Shown piece by piece: positions 8,501 to 15,999 of a stretch of 64,000 bases of DNA. How positions within the stretch are numbered: the first letter of the stretch is position 1; the number at the start of each line of letters is the position of its first letter. The stretch comes from CAYREX01 sp964423505 (GTDB lineage: Bacteria > Fermentibacterota > Fermentibacteria > Fermentibacterales > JCC-6). The notes under the pieces were generated by a model. It did not search any database, was not told the DNA's origin, and saw nothing but the letters and a program-made list of their open reading frames with translations. The translations under genes were made by a program, and so were the position numbers. The stretch covers positions 1-64,000 of the forward strand of contig CAYREX010000007.1 in assembly GCA_964423505.1 (NCBI GenBank). The letters run 5' to 3'.

Positions 8501-10151
8501 CCAGAATGCGGAGTACCCTCCTATACTTGTCAAGATCAACAAGTCCTTCATGCACAAAAAGTGCTTGGTCCTCGGTCATTCTATCAAGCAGGGTATCTAT
8601 TAGTCCGTTGCAGGGAGCATCTGCGATTTCACCAGTACGCTCATTGACCCTACCGAGTATTTCCTCCCAGTAGTCATTGTACAGATCCATCTCGGAGGAG
8701 AAGGACATCGCTTTCTCAAGGGAAACCGATGCAGTCTTCACGAAGATAGAAAGGCGAACAGGTAGACATAGAAGTTCAAGCTGCTTCTGAGTGAAGTTTC
8801 TAAGATCAAACCCCAGATCTGTCAGAACTCTTTTCGTCACCTCATCTGTGAACGGTCGGATTTCAACTTCTGCTGTATTATCACTCTCTGCAACCAGTTC
8901 TCGAAGACGGTAATCCTTCTCAAGATCGAACTTCCTGCATGCAACTAGCACTCGCATGTTCTCATAGTTTTGTGTTTGCCTGACAATCTCGTGGATACAG
9001 CTTAGCAACTGCTGATTCCTACCTGATACGGAACTCACCGCATCAAGCTGATCGATGATCAGCAAGCATGGCCTTCCCCGCGCCCTGTTGCCAAGCACAT
9101 ATACTGGGGATCTATGCAATCCAAGCTGGATACCAACTTCCTGAGGTAAGTTGGTGGGATTACACTGGTCAACCCGGAAGTGCAGGCATGGTATCGTTCT
9201 TTCACGAATTTGTTGCGCTACTTGAACAAGTACTGCTGACTTTCCGCAGCCAGCTTGACCTGTAACGAGAAGCACCCCCTGTCGTCCTTCTCCGAACAGC
9301 AACCCCAGGATGTCCTCGACCTCTGGTCGAGGTATGATCTCCTCTCCTCTGATTGGTCTGACTAGATTCTCACATCGTCGATTCTGAGCATCAATCGCTG
9401 CGAGAACGCTTTCCTCTTTTGAATAGTCACCTCGTCTGTATCCACACTTCTCTACCCAGGCCCATAGGTCCTCAGCGTGGAGAGTTTCTCCAGACTTCTC
9501 GCGCGCAAGGGCTACCAGACGATCAAACACAACTGATGAATCGGCTTCAATCAGCCTTTCAAGGCGTACTTTGACGAGTTCCTCAAGGTGTCGTTCTGGA
9601 GTTGGTTCAATAAAGACTCTTTGTAAGTGCTCAAATGCGCATACTTCTGCATTCTGAGCATCAAGCTGCTCCCCGATCTCTGGGGAGATTCCTTCAGGCC
9701 AAGGTTGAAGAGTCATATAAGGGCGCCAAGCCTTTACTAGCTCTTTCCATTCTCTATTCTTCTCGATCGAGAGGTATGGCATGAACCTCTCCAGAGATCC
9801 TGCCTCTCTAGCTGCATTTGATATCTCCTCCAATAGATGGGGTCGATCCACTGAGATGAAGCAGAAGCTTGAGTTCGGATTGACTGTCTTCCTGAAGGCT
9901 GTTCCAAGAACTCCTAATGTCTCCAATCTGCGCAGAGTCCACTTTCCATCAGCATGCTGTCGTTTCACTTGATGGTACTGCCTATTGTCTCCAATGCGGA
10001 CTGTGAACTCACAGCCCTCTCCTTCAGGGCCAGGTTGCTGGAGTGCGATGTAGTCAGCTTCATCCGCCATGATGCGTGCAAAGACATTCACGATCCACTT
10101 GGCCTCATACTTGTCACCATAGATATTGCTCTGATCACCGGGACGCGGCAT
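5589..10151 (-). CDS. Avs-like STAND NTPase with N-terminal PD-(D/E)XK (Cap4/Mrr-like) domain
   Basis: 1520 residues. Residues 10-120 resemble the Cap4-type nuclease domain: a GDKYEAKW helix, then E48 and Q61-x-K63 in the CEFTV...YHQVKRQ strands. A STAND NTPase follows, with Walker A GQAGCGKS at 298-305 and Walker B LLIIDQLD at 363-370. From about residue 600 to the end there are alpha-helical HEAT/TPR-like repeats, the usual sensor region of antiviral STAND proteins. It lies between hsdS and hsdR, with one base to hsdR, so it is co-transcribed with the restriction genes. By family analogy it would detect a phage protein and then degrade DNA. Assignment to a particular Avs type is uncertain. 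Confidence 0.8.
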   Translation of the reverse strand: MPRPGDQSNIYGDKYEAKWIVNVFARIMADEADYIALQQPGPEGEGCEFTVRIGDNRQYHQVKRQHADGKWTLRRLETLGVLGTAFRKTVNPNSSFCFISVDRPHLLEEISNAAREAGSLERFMPYLSIEKNREWKELVKAWRPYMTLQPWPEGISPEIGEQLDAQNAEVCAFEHLQRVFIEPTPERHLEELVKVRLERLIEADSSVVFDRLVALAREKSGETLHAEDLWAWVEKCGYRRGDYSKEESVLAAIDAQNRRCENLVRPIRGEEIIPRPEVEDILGLLFGEGRQGVLLVTGQAGCGKSAVLVQVAQQIRERTIPCLHFRVDQCNPTNLPQEVGIQLGLHRSPVYVLGNRARGRPCLLIIDQLDAVSSVSGRNQQLLSCIHEIVRQTQNYENMRVLVACRKFDLEKDYRLRELVAESDNTAEVEIRPFTDEVTKRVLTDLGFDLRNFTQKQLELLCLPVRLSIFVKTASVSLEKAMSFSSEMDLYNDYWEEILGRVNERTGEIADAPCNGLIDTLLDRMTEDQALFVHEGLVDLDKYRRVLRILVSEGVLTNQDRKLRFFHEGFFDYLFAARFVAKRKDLIKFLKSQDQHLFTRAPLRQVLLHLHSIDPERFRVVLGAILHDPEIRPHLKKSALDTLGRLDEPCDGLWKLLRDFITESEPAMARITYAALVSCTSLFPSIHEDRILSRWLESDDPTPQGCALRIIDVNLNEYPVECLGYLKPHIGQSMKWNKDILYTLWRHMHTSREAFDLFIQMAREGLVEEVGNPDYWAFLNDLPKHQPLWAVEAIQLFLERTLARLDLDHPSRRFMEGSNTGGIPIILDTAKAEPLAFLEATLPFFLELVRSSSREKDGELWLDPIWSFPMYREHLYDMERAFYSALESALCKCASLGQSDFSRILGLLRDYGDYASVNFLIVRALSAAPPAFSDYAVDYISENPQRLKAGWSSAGGGDFQYWAARELIEHISSTCSPAKYNTLEMNLLDYSPKRERTKDGYRSRGYWQFVCLSALDPSRRSKIVETRILEVNRKLERVVEPPVHSRGGVVGSPIDEESASKMKDDHWLKAMAVYNTEDGSTTRASRGFLLGGAHQLSGILENETKRDPERFARLALRMAGEHPYYFYAILRGLKGSDIDEELIYSVLRHFHYLEGHPAGRWMIEPIAVMRDNELPDDILEIAGELATEAKEPIGDDLVWGDGSEENRPSNLITTAINTTRGAAADALGNLLHDHPERMAALYPYVERAVSDPSLAVRSTAANGVLGVFTIDDEKAVELFLTLIDVDDDALLATHLVDRFLYFACVGHLALLKPVLERMLESSYAAVRQAGARHVCLSRLRDETIQPMLERCLAGDKASRIGVAVVAAANLFNEEAQEVVMELLTLFFNDDEKEVRNEAASCFRNAKGADLRSCRGLIRSFLSSRAFEESLNDLIWPMEKSTAELAEECILLAEVMIEAHAGDSQGNSHWHYHARQISDLVLRAYQDSKDDVYRERCLGLIDRLILLGVLEIDRELEKYER

Positions 10152-10193
10152 TCTACCCCTTCAATCTAGGCATGGAGGAAGCATGAAGGCTGC

Positions 10194-11366
10194 TCATACA
10201 GCGATATCCCCGTTCAAAGCCTCCGGTATCAAGTATCTCAGGGCCACATGAAACAAGTGCTGCTGATGGACCTTCTTCGTTGCACGCTCTGAGATACATT
10301 TATCGACTGAATGTATCACATGGGTGATCTCTTTTTGCTCATCGATCGTAGGTATTGGTACTGGAAAGGCCTTGAGTTTCGTGATGTTGATACAAGCAAG
10401 ATTAGTGGTCTTATGAGCTACACTTAGGAAGTACTTCCTACCGAAAGGGCTTTGTGTCAAGTAGGCAAGATACGCCGGGAGTAACTGATCCTGATCGACA
10501 CGAACGGCAAACACATGATTCTGGTGAATGCAATCAGCTATCTGCCCCTCCCACACAAATCCTCGACCAAGCTTATCGAAGTCACCTCCTTCAGTCAGAA
10601 CAACATCACCCACATGTAATGTATATCGACCTTTCTCGGATCGTCGAATTCGAATGGTCTTCATCTCTGTCAGGTCTAGATAACCTTCTTGAACATTTGC
10701 CACGCGCAGATACGGTAGTTCGATCGATGTCCCTTCGGGGATGCCTCTTCCCTTCGCTACACCCGATTGAACGGTACAGCATTCATGTAGTGGAACTATC
10801 CTCCAGCTTCTCGGGATAGAACCGAAGTCAGTAGGTCGCACACTCTCTCCTCGGAGACCATAGGTGAAGAGGTTCTTCATGGTGGATTTCTTCAGATCCT
10901 GAAGAGACTGGATGATGCTATCCTGCAGCTCTGCTGCCTGCTGGACCTTTCGCAATCTAGCTGCAATCCGCTCTTGCTCGTCCAATGGAGGTATACGGAC
11001 GGGCAAGGCGTATGCTGCATCGCGACTCAATCCCGGGATCGTGCTATGGGAGTTCATCTGCTGCAGCGGAAGCTTCATTAGCAGGAAGTTGATGAAACGG
11101 AGATTTGCTCTCTCCTTCAGCCTCACATAGTACGTTGTGTCAATGGGCCAGAAGTCCGATTCACAGTACTGAACTGCACCACAGGAGCCCTTACGTCCAA
11201 CGATGATCCCAGGACCTTCCACCGCGAACTCGGAGTGCTTACCAACTACACCATTGGATCCGTACACTGGATACTCACCCGGTTTGCGTGACCTTTTCGG
11301 AAGGCTCTTTCCATAAGCTAGCTCGATGACATCACCGAGTTTCTTCTCTACCCACTTCGGTGTCAT
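10194..11366 (-). CDS. hsdS: type I restriction-modification specificity subunit
   Basis: 390 residues with two target-recognition domains, each followed by a conserved helical segment: IPPLDEQERIAARLRKVQQAAELQDSI at about 125-150 and PIPTIDEQKEITHVIHSVDKCI near the C-terminus. The N-terminal TRD begins WVEKKLGDVIELAYGK and contains the YPVYGSNGVVG motif found in many type I TRDs. It forms the DNA-recognition core with two HsdM subunits. Its ATG overlaps the stop of the DUF1016 nuclease by ATGA. There is a 42 bp gap to the STAND gene. The recognised sequence cannot be deduced here. Confidence 0.93.
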   Translation of the reverse strand: MTPKWVEKKLGDVIELAYGKSLPKRSRKPGEYPVYGSNGVVGKHSEFAVEGPGIIVGRKGSCGAVQYCESDFWPIDTTYYVRLKERANLRFINFLLMKLPLQQMNSHSTIPGLSRDAAYALPVRIPPLDEQERIAARLRKVQQAAELQDSIIQSLQDLKKSTMKNLFTYGLRGESVRPTDFGSIPRSWRIVPLHECCTVQSGVAKGRGIPEGTSIELPYLRVANVQEGYLDLTEMKTIRIRRSEKGRYTLHVGDVVLTEGGDFDKLGRGFVWEGQIADCIHQNHVFAVRVDQDQLLPAYLAYLTQSPFGRKYFLSVAHKTTNLACINITKLKAFPVPIPTIDEQKEITHVIHSVDKCISERATKKVHQQHLFHVALRYLIPEALNGDIAV

Positions 11367-12490
11367 TCTTCCCGCTCCTCGAGCAGTATTCGGGTTCTCT
11401 TCAGTTCCTCTGCGATGAGGGACTCGTCGGGGAGTGCGGTTCTGTATTCTGCAGCCAGGACCTTGTTCGGGAGTCCTTCTAGGGCGTACTTAGCAAGGGC
11501 GTTGTTCTTCTGTGCGCAGAGTATGAGTCCTACGGGTGGATTCTCGTCAGGAAGTGTCCAGTGCTCCCTTGCGTAGTTCAAGTACATATGCATCTGCCCT
11601 GCATCCGCGTGGGTAAACCTGCCCGTCTTCAGGTCTATCACGACCAGGCATCTCAGACGTCGGTGGAAGAACAGGAGGTCAACCCTGTACCACTCATCAC
11701 CGATCCGCAGGCGTCTCTGCCGTCCGATGAACGCGAAGTCTCCCCCGAGCTCAAGCAGAAAATGCTCCAGATGGTCCAGGAGAGCCTCCTCCAGGTCGCT
11801 CTCGGAGTACTCGTCCTTCAGATCCAGAAACTCCAGGATGTATGGATCCTTGATCTGGTCCTCGGGGGATAGAACATCGGATGGGATCGGCTCTGCTCCC
11901 TTCTCGAGCACGGTCGTCCTGTTCCTGGAAAGGGCTGTCCGCTCGTAGAACTGAGATTCTATCTGGCGATGGAGTTGCCGGACGGACCAACCTCCGCGGA
12001 GTGCTTCCTCCTCATAGAACTCCCTTGCCTCACTGCTGCGGAGGGGAAGCAGCCTGACGTATGCTGACCAGGGGAGTGGGAAGCGTGAGGCGACGATTTC
12101 CAGCGAGAGGGAGGTCTCTGGTGAAATCCGAGACGCTGTCTCGGATATCTCGACCTTGGATCGCCGAGACAGTGTCTCGGCAATCTCAGTGGAACCGTAG
12201 GTCAAGTAGAAACGGCGCATGTTCTCGAGGTTGTCCTGCGAGAAGCCTCGCCCGAACCTGGATGTGAGATCCTCCGACAACCGAGTGAGAAGCCCCTCTC
12301 CGTACTCAGCCCTGGCCTGACCGTCCTGCTCCTCCTCGACTATCCTGCGCCCTATCTCCCAGTAGGTCGCTGTCATGATGGCATTCACACTGCGGGCTGC
12401 CGTGCGTCTGGCCTGCTGGATTGCCTCTACAATGGATCCCAGGAGAGAGTCGTAACCATGTATAGCGATTTCGGCTTTCTGCTTACTCAT
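11363..12490 (-). CDS. DUF1016/YhcG-family PD-(D/E)XK nuclease
   Basis: 375 residues. The N-terminal helical part (YWEIGRRIVEEEQ, GLLTRLSEDLTSRFGRGFS) and the C-terminal nuclease core (LRIGDEWYRVDLLFFHRRLRCLVVIDLKTGRF, then the LILCAQKN segment) are hallmarks of the YhcG family, with D in YRVDLLFF and D-x-K in VVIDLKTG as likely metal ligands. These genes often sit inside type I restriction operons; the role is not settled. Between residues about 100 and 125 the protein has a Ser/Glu/Thr stretch encoded by two DNA palindromes. It overlaps hsdM and hsdS by four bases each. Confidence 0.9.
   Translation of the reverse strand: MSKQKAEIAIHGYDSLLGSIVEAIQQARRTAARSVNAIMTATYWEIGRRIVEEEQDGQARAEYGEGLLTRLSEDLTSRFGRGFSQDNLENMRRFYLTYGSTEIAETLSRRSKVEISETASRISPETSLSLEIVASRFPLPWSAYVRLLPLRSSEAREFYEEEALRGGWSVRQLHRQIESQFYERTALSRNRTTVLEKGAEPIPSDVLSPEDQIKDPYILEFLDLKDEYSESDLEEALLDHLEHFLLELGGDFAFIGRQRRLRIGDEWYRVDLLFFHRRLRCLVVIDLKTGRFTHADAGQMHMYLNYAREHWTLPDENPPVGLILCAQKNNALAKYALEGLPNKVLAAEYRTALPDESLIAEELKRTRILLEEREE
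12126..12181. repeat. two similar palindromes inside the DUF1016 nuclease gene
   Basis: ATCCGAGAC, 3 nt, GTCTCGGAT (12126-12146) and GCCGAGAC, 3 nt, GTCTCGGC (12163-12181) share the CCGAGAC/GTCTCGG core and lie 16 bp apart. Both are read in frame as LSRR or ETAS-type residues, so length changes in this linker would be tolerated by the protein. They could form strong hairpins in the operon mRNA. Confidence 0.85.
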
Positions 12491-14307
12491 GGTACGTCAA
12501 ATCCCAGCTTTGTGAAGATCTCTTTGAGCTCGGCATCCAGCTTCTTGGCCTGCTCCTCCAGTCCATCCTCCCCCCACAACTCCTGAAGGATCTCGGGTAT
12601 GGGGCGGTACACCTCAGGCTCGCTCGTATCGATGTAACGTGATGGAGACAGGTTGTAGTCGCTCTCAGCGGCCTGCTCAGTGCTGATGACCTTTACGAAG
12701 CGCTCGATGTCTTTACCCTTGACGAAAGCCTGGGCGATCTTGCGAATGTCGTCGTCCGGGATGAAGTTCTTAGGACGCCCCTTCTTGAAATGCTGGCTGG
12801 CATTGACAAGGACGATTCGGTTCCGTCTCTGCTCCAGCTTGTTCCTATTGATCATGATGATGATCCCAGCCGCGGTTGTATTGTAGAAGAGGTTGTCCGG
12901 GAGAAGCACCACACCCTCGATCAGGTCGTGTTCGACGAACCACTGCCTGATCGACTTCTCCTTGTCGGAGTGTCTGCTGCCACTACCACGAGTGACAGCA
13001 CCTGTATCGAGGACGATTGCCGCCCTACCGTTGCCCTTCAGGGATGCGACCGAATGCTGAAGCCACGCCCAGTCGGCCTTGCCTGAGGTATACCCTCCGT
13101 GAGTGTCGAAACGTCCGAAGTCATCCTTCTCGTAGGTATCAGTATCGAAAGGCTGGTTCCACATCGGATTGGCGACCACGATGTCGAACTTCCGTAGTCC
13201 ACCATTCATGGAGAATTTGGGATTGGTCATCGAATTGCCCCGGACGATCTCGCCCTCCATGTCGTGGATGACCATGTTCATCCGGGCAATGGCGTAGCTG
13301 GAGCCGGTAAGCTCCTGACCGTACAGCTTCAACGGGCGAGTGACTTTCAATTCGCGCTCCTGGAGTGCCAACTCGCACTTGATGAGTAATCCTGCAGATC
13401 CGCAGGCATAGTCGTAGACTTCCTCCCCCTGCGATGGTCTAACCATGTATGCCATCAGCCAGCCCACTTCCGTGGGAGTGAAGAACTCACCCGCACTCTG
13501 ACCCTGTCCCTCGGCGAACTTGCGCAGAAGGTACTCGTAGCATCTGCCAAGGAAGTCCGGCTCAACATCGTGAAGACCCAGACGGTAGCGCGGATCGGAC
13601 AGGGCTTCGATGATGCCGGCCAGAGCGGTATCACTGATCTCCCTCTCCCCGCTACGGGTCTCGTTGAAATCGACGATATCGATGACACCGCTAAGGTCCC
13701 TACTGGCATCGCCTGCATTAGCCCTTACAACAGCCCGCATCGTCGTGGTGAGTTGCTCACCGAGTGACCGGGGTTCTCGTCCCTCCGGCCAGTCGAAGCT
13801 CTCTCGACCGCTGACGACCGACCAGCGAGCCTCGGGGGGGATGTAGAACCGAACAAGTCCATGATCCACTTCGATGAGAGAAAGAGCTGTCTCCGTGTCG
13901 CCGTACGTCTCCGCCAGGCGATCAACCTCGTCCTCGAAGACATCGGAGAGCCGCTTGATGAAGATCAGAGGAAGGATGTAGTCTTTGAACTTCGGGGCAT
14001 CCTGCTCTCCCCGGATAGAGCATGCTGCATTCCACAGCATCTGCTCCATCGATTTCGTAGCAAGCAAGTCGTCCTTCTTGGCGCGTCGCCTGCCCGGGCG
14101 TCCTGTATCGGAGAGGGATTCGGTGCCGACTTCTTCAAGAAGCTTCTCTATTGCCTGCATGGACTTCTTCCTCGGGACACTATGCGCGTTCTCCCAGCGG
14201 TTCAGTGTGGTGAAGGAGACGCCTAGCTTCTCAGCCAGTTCCTCCTGAGTAAGGCTCAACTCGACTCTAAGTTGTCGGAGTATGTCCGGTATCTCGTGTT
14301 TGTCCAT
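12487..14307 (-). CDS. hsdM: type I restriction-modification DNA methylase with fused N-terminal Xre-type HTH
   Basis: 606 residues from ATG 14307, which has AAGGGG six bases upstream. Residues 3-62 are an Xre-type helix-turn-helix (LRVELSLTQEELAEKLGVSFTTLNRWENAHSVPRKKS). After a basic linker comes the HsdM N-terminal helical domain (MLWNAACSIRGEQDAPKFKDYILPLIFIKRLSD) and the class I methyltransferase with SAM motif I YDYACGSAGLLI. The catalytic motif IV reads NPMW rather than the commoner NPPF/Y. It makes N6-methyladenine with HsdS. As first gene of the operon, with a palindrome over its promoter, the fused HTH probably represses its own operon; this is inference. Confidence 0.93.
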   Translation of the reverse strand: MDKHEIPDILRQLRVELSLTQEELAEKLGVSFTTLNRWENAHSVPRKKSMQAIEKLLEEVGTESLSDTGRPGRRRAKKDDLLATKSMEQMLWNAACSIRGEQDAPKFKDYILPLIFIKRLSDVFEDEVDRLAETYGDTETALSLIEVDHGLVRFYIPPEARWSVVSGRESFDWPEGREPRSLGEQLTTTMRAVVRANAGDASRDLSGVIDIVDFNETRSGEREISDTALAGIIEALSDPRYRLGLHDVEPDFLGRCYEYLLRKFAEGQGQSAGEFFTPTEVGWLMAYMVRPSQGEEVYDYACGSAGLLIKCELALQERELKVTRPLKLYGQELTGSSYAIARMNMVIHDMEGEIVRGNSMTNPKFSMNGGLRKFDIVVANPMWNQPFDTDTYEKDDFGRFDTHGGYTSGKADWAWLQHSVASLKGNGRAAIVLDTGAVTRGSGSRHSDKEKSIRQWFVEHDLIEGVVLLPDNLFYNTTAAGIIIMINRNKLEQRRNRIVLVNASQHFKKGRPKNFIPDDDIRKIAQAFVKGKDIERFVKVISTEQAAESDYNLSPSRYIDTSEPEVYRPIPEILQELWGEDGLEEQAKKLDAELKEIFTKLGFDVP

Positions 14308-14333
14308 TAGGCACCCCTTAGTTTGCTTCATAA

Positions 14334-14371
14334 CGCTATAGCATATATAGCGCACATTCCCGCTTCGTCAA
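14334..14371 (-). promoter_or_regulatory. hsdM operon promoter with palindromic operator
   Basis: Reading left, TTGACG (14366-14371), a 16 bp spacer and TATATA (14344-14349) form a promoter about 40 bp upstream of the hsdM ATG. The inverted repeat CGCTATA-N5-TATAGCG (14334-14352) covers the -10 box. This is the layout of an autoregulatory Xre/C-protein operator, and hsdM itself encodes an Xre domain. Confidence 0.7.
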
Positions 14372-14424
14372 GTCCCATACCTAGGGGTATCTGTACTGGG
14401 AGAAGAATGAGCTGTTGCGCGGGG

Positions 14425-15999
14425 CTAGTTACGACGGATCTCGCAGGGACTATTCGGGAGATCTCTGACCACAAACCCTGCCTTGATAAGCTGCTCACGC
14501 ATCGTGTCTGCTAGCTTGAAGTTCTTCTCTGCTCGAATCGTATCACGGGTACTCTCAAGAATCGAGCACAGGTTATTCACATCCTGTCCACTACTATCCT
14601 GTGGTGTGAGTCTGATCCCGAGGATACCCTCAGCAAAGCCGTCCATTATCTTAGCGAGATCATCTCTATCATCGTGCATATGGTGTTTTGCCATGAGGAG
14701 GTTCGCTGCCCGAGCAAGGTCAAACAGGGCTGCGACAGCCCCCGGTGTTCCCAGATCATCGTCCATGGAAGCAATGAACATGGTTAGTGCCTTGTTTATT
14801 CTCTCCAGAACTAATTGACTTCCTACCTTGTTTCGTAGAGAAGTGAGAATGGGCGTCTTTCTACCCAGTATGTTCTTCGCGGCTTTTACTATCTGCTCTC
14901 TCCTACTTGGAGACGAACTAAGCCGAGCTCGTGTTGACACAAGTTTCTCGTACCCACTCCTTGCTGATTCAAGGCCTTCATCTGTGAAATCCAACGGCTT
15001 CCGATAATGGCTTCGAAGGATGTAGAGGCGTACTACCATTGGGTCATATTGCTCGAAGATATCCTTTAAGAGTGTGAAGTTACCAAGACTCTTCCCCATT
15101 TTCTGACCATTGACAGTGACCATGTTATTATGCAGCCAATAGCGCACGAAGGGCTTACCCGTCAGTGCTTCACTTTGTGCAATCTCAGACTCATGATGCG
15201 GGAAGATGTTCTCAAGTCCCCCAGCATGAATATCCAATGTATCGCCAATGTACCTTTTGGCCATAGCCGAGCATTCGAGGTGCCAGCCAGGATATCCCCA
15301 GTCATAGTGCGTCCGAGGCGAGTATCCTATCTGCCCGGTCGGTGATAACTCATCGCGATACTTCGAGAACTCCTCTAGGTATGGAAATCGCCACCTGAGG
15401 ATGTGACCTACATCAGCTTTCTTCCAAACAGCGAAGTCGCGTTGATCATCCTTGTACTTGTCCGGATTTACTCTGACTCCTGCTCTCTGGTTGCTCGGAT
15501 TCCTTCCCGATAGCTTCCCGTAGTTATTGAATTTTGATATTGAGAAGTAGATGTTTCCAGCACGTTCATAGACATATCCCTTCTTCATTAGTCCCCTGAT
15601 GAAGTCAATCTGCTCCGGGATGTGCCCGGATGCCCGGGGGGAGATGTCCGGCCGGAGTACGTTCAGGGCGTCCATGTCCTCGAAGTATGACCGGGTGTAC
15701 TTCTCGGTCAGAACCATAGGCTCTACCCGCTCCAACCTTGCTTGCTTCTCAATCTTATCCTCGCCGGAATCAGCGTCGTCAGTGAGGTGCCCAACATCGG
15801 TGATGTTCTGGACATATCTGACCTCGTAGCCTAGAATGCGGAGGTATCTGAGCAGCACGTCGAAGGAGACATAACTCTTTGCGTGCCCGAGATGGCTGTA
15901 GCCGTAGACGGTGGGGCCACAGACGTACATCCCTACGAATGGCGGGTTCAGCGGTTCGAACTCTTCCTTGCTCCTCGTCAGGCTGTTGTACAGCTTCAT
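14425..15999 (-). CDS. cysS: cysteinyl-tRNA synthetase (mosaic composition)
   Basis: 524 residues, longer than the usual 460 or so. The HIGH-type motif is PTVYGYSHLGHAK, zinc ligands are in YVCGPTVY, HLECSAMA and HHESE, and the KMSKS-type loop is QKMGKSLGN. An insertion of about 25 residues before the PGWHLECSAM segment accounts for part of the extra length. It attaches cysteine to tRNA-Cys. ATG 15999 overlaps the trpS stop (ATGA), so the 5' end is joined to the resident operon. The first 400 bp are 57-61% GC by hand count, while the middle is 46%, against about 71% in trpS. This suggests a recombinant or imported gene that replaced the resident copy whose remnant lies at 20-285. Confidence 0.95.
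   Translation of the reverse strand: MKLYNSLTRSKEEFEPLNPPFVGMYVCGPTVYGYSHLGHAKSYVSFDVLLRYLRILGYEVRYVQNITDVGHLTDDADSGEDKIEKQARLERVEPMVLTEKYTRSYFEDMDALNVLRPDISPRASGHIPEQIDFIRGLMKKGYVYERAGNIYFSISKFNNYGKLSGRNPSNQRAGVRVNPDKYKDDQRDFAVWKKADVGHILRWRFPYLEEFSKYRDELSPTGQIGYSPRTHYDWGYPGWHLECSAMAKRYIGDTLDIHAGGLENIFPHHESEIAQSEALTGKPFVRYWLHNNMVTVNGQKMGKSLGNFTLLKDIFEQYDPMVVRLYILRSHYRKPLDFTDEGLESARSGYEKLVSTRARLSSSPSRREQIVKAAKNILGRKTPILTSLRNKVGSQLVLERINKALTMFIASMDDDLGTPGAVAALFDLARAANLLMAKHHMHDDRDDLAKIMDGFAEGILGIRLTPQDSSGQDVNNLCSILESTRDTIRAEKNFKLADTMREQLIKAGFVVRDLPNSPCEIRRN

Noticed and set aside
12126..12181. A CRISPR-like repeat pair
   Set aside because: Only two copies, palindromic and in frame within a coding gene, with no spacer array.
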